A DNA stretch of 64,000 nucleotides, from contig CAUYUJ010007225.1 in the NCBI GenBank assembly GCA_963575745.1, positions 228,875 to 292,874 on the forward strand, read 5' to 3'. This stretch comes from Prorocentrum cordatum. Lineage: Eukaryota > Sar > Dinophyceae > Prorocentrales > Prorocentraceae. Position 1 is the first letter of the stretch. Each line of letters begins with the position of its first letter. Position numbers and translations under genes: made by a program. Below, piece by piece: positions 63,110 to 64,000 of this stretch. The notes beneath the pieces were generated by a model, which worked only from the letters and a program-made list of their open reading frames with translations, ran no database searches and was not told the origin of the DNA.

Positions 63110-63960
63110 GGTTTGTGCTTAACTTGTGTTTAATTTGGGACTCTCTTGGGGCCGTCTCGGAGCTCTTTTGGGTCGTCTTGGGCGCGTCTAAAGTCGTCTT
63201 GGGGTTCTCTTGGACCGTCTTGGCGCCTTCTTGGGGACATTCTGGGCCGTCTCGGGGCGGTCGGTCTTGGGGGCCTCTTGAGACGTCGTGGAGCGCCAGA
63301 AGCGCGAAAAGTCGAGACCTACGAAAGCACATAAAAACCGAAGGACGCTCATCGGTTTTTGTCTCTTTGGGCCCTCTGTGGAGCGCTCATCGAGTCCGCT
63401 TGGGCCGTCAAGGGGCATCTTGGGACGGAAGGCTCGAATTATTGTTTCAGGCTCCTGCGCTCGGGCCCCATTTGGGACCGTCTTGTGCGCCTCTGGGGCC
63501 GCTTGGGGCCCCCTTGGGCCGTCTTTGGGCACTCTTGGGGGCCTCTGGGCCCGTCTCGGGCTGGTCTGGGAAGCCTCTTGGCGTCGTGGAGCGCTGGGAG
63601 CTGGAAAAGACGAGGACCCAAGAAAAAATGCAAAACTTGGGAAATCAGTGTTTTTTTGCCTTTTGGGCCCCTCTTGGGAGCGCTCTGCGAGCCCGGTTGG
63701 GCTGTCTGGGGGCATATCGGGACGGAAGGCTCGCATTGTCCTTTCGGGCTCCTGCTCGTGGGCCCCTCTTGGGGCCGTCTTAGGGCCCTCTTGGGCCCCT
63801 CTTGGGGCCGTCTTGAAACCGTCTTGGCCCGTCTTGGGTCAGTCTTGGGGGCCTCCTGGGCCGTCTTGGGGCGGTCCTGGATGCCTCTTGGGACGTCTTG
63901 GAGCGTCGGAAACTCGAAAATCGAGAACCCCAACCGCATTTCAAAACCTATGGCAAATCG
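63110..63960. repeat. CCAAGA-type array with a clear ~300 bp compound unit
   Basis: The word GGAAGGCTCG occurs at 63,428 and 63,725 (297 apart). GGAGCG-CTGG/CCAG-type words followed by GAAAAG-CGAGGACC occur at about 63,290, 63,585 and 63,893. This spacing gives the basic length of the family: roughly 200 bases of TCTTGGG words plus a 100-base conserved insert. Confidence 0.75.
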
Positions 63961-64000
63961 ATGGTTTTTGTCTGCAAGTCTGCATTGGCGCTGCGCGCCA

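Overview
The window looks like nuclear DNA of a dinoflagellate. The evidence is indirect but agrees: very low gene density; GC-rich sequence packed with mini- and microsatellites; two near-copies of the dinoflagellate trans-spliced leader embedded in the DNA (relics of retroposed mRNA); a gene whose introns use GA-AG borders and include a fold-back, introner-like element; a reverse-transcriptase family with an FLDD box; and a DIRS/PAT-type tyrosine-recombinase retrotransposon. I cannot name the species.

Region by region. 0.5-2.7 kb (minus strand): an alpha/beta hydrolase gene that appears to continue through three small exons to a C-terminal beta-rich module. 2.9-6.5 kb: no recognised gene, one spliced-leader relic, microsatellites and small fold-backs. 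6.5-13.7 kb: a higher-order repeat built of (GAC)n arrays, paired ~290 bp units and short linker modules; the same family recurs inverted at 15.8-18.2 kb and as a fragment at 24.4-25.1 kb. 18.5-26.3 kb: minisatellites (one flanked by inverted repeats), a 90 bp array, CCAAGA-type arrays and a clean 190 bp MITE. 26.4-35.4 kb: further satellites, including a second, unrelated 90 bp array, a 12 bp array and an extremely GC-rich block ending in a second spliced-leader relic. 36-47 kb: mostly repeats, with a PAS-domain gene (40.6-41.5 kb), a last-exon fragment of a pepsin-like protease (44.2-44.4 kb) and a possible dioxygenase fragment (46.9-47.1 kb). 47.1-48.8 kb: a decayed retroelement 3' end. 48.76-55.50 kb: a nearly perfect 6.74 kb DIRS/PAT-like element. 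61.0-63.0 kb: a 5'-truncated reverse-transcriptase pseudogene. The rest is satellite-like.

The most coherent system is the DIRS/PAT-like element, read on the minus strand. Its order is A1, a small cysteine-rich membrane-protein ORF, a gag-like ORF, then a pol ORF (reverse transcriptase, RNase H and a cytosine-methyltransferase-like domain) with a tyrosine recombinase in the +1 frame between RNase H and the methyltransferase, then B1, A2, B2. The first three ORFs are coupled by 17-bp and 4-bp (ATGA) overlaps. The split direct repeats are 99-100% identical, so it looks young.

No rRNA, tRNA, CRISPR array, promoter or terminator could be supported. All coordinates were read by eye; repeat-array edges are approximate.
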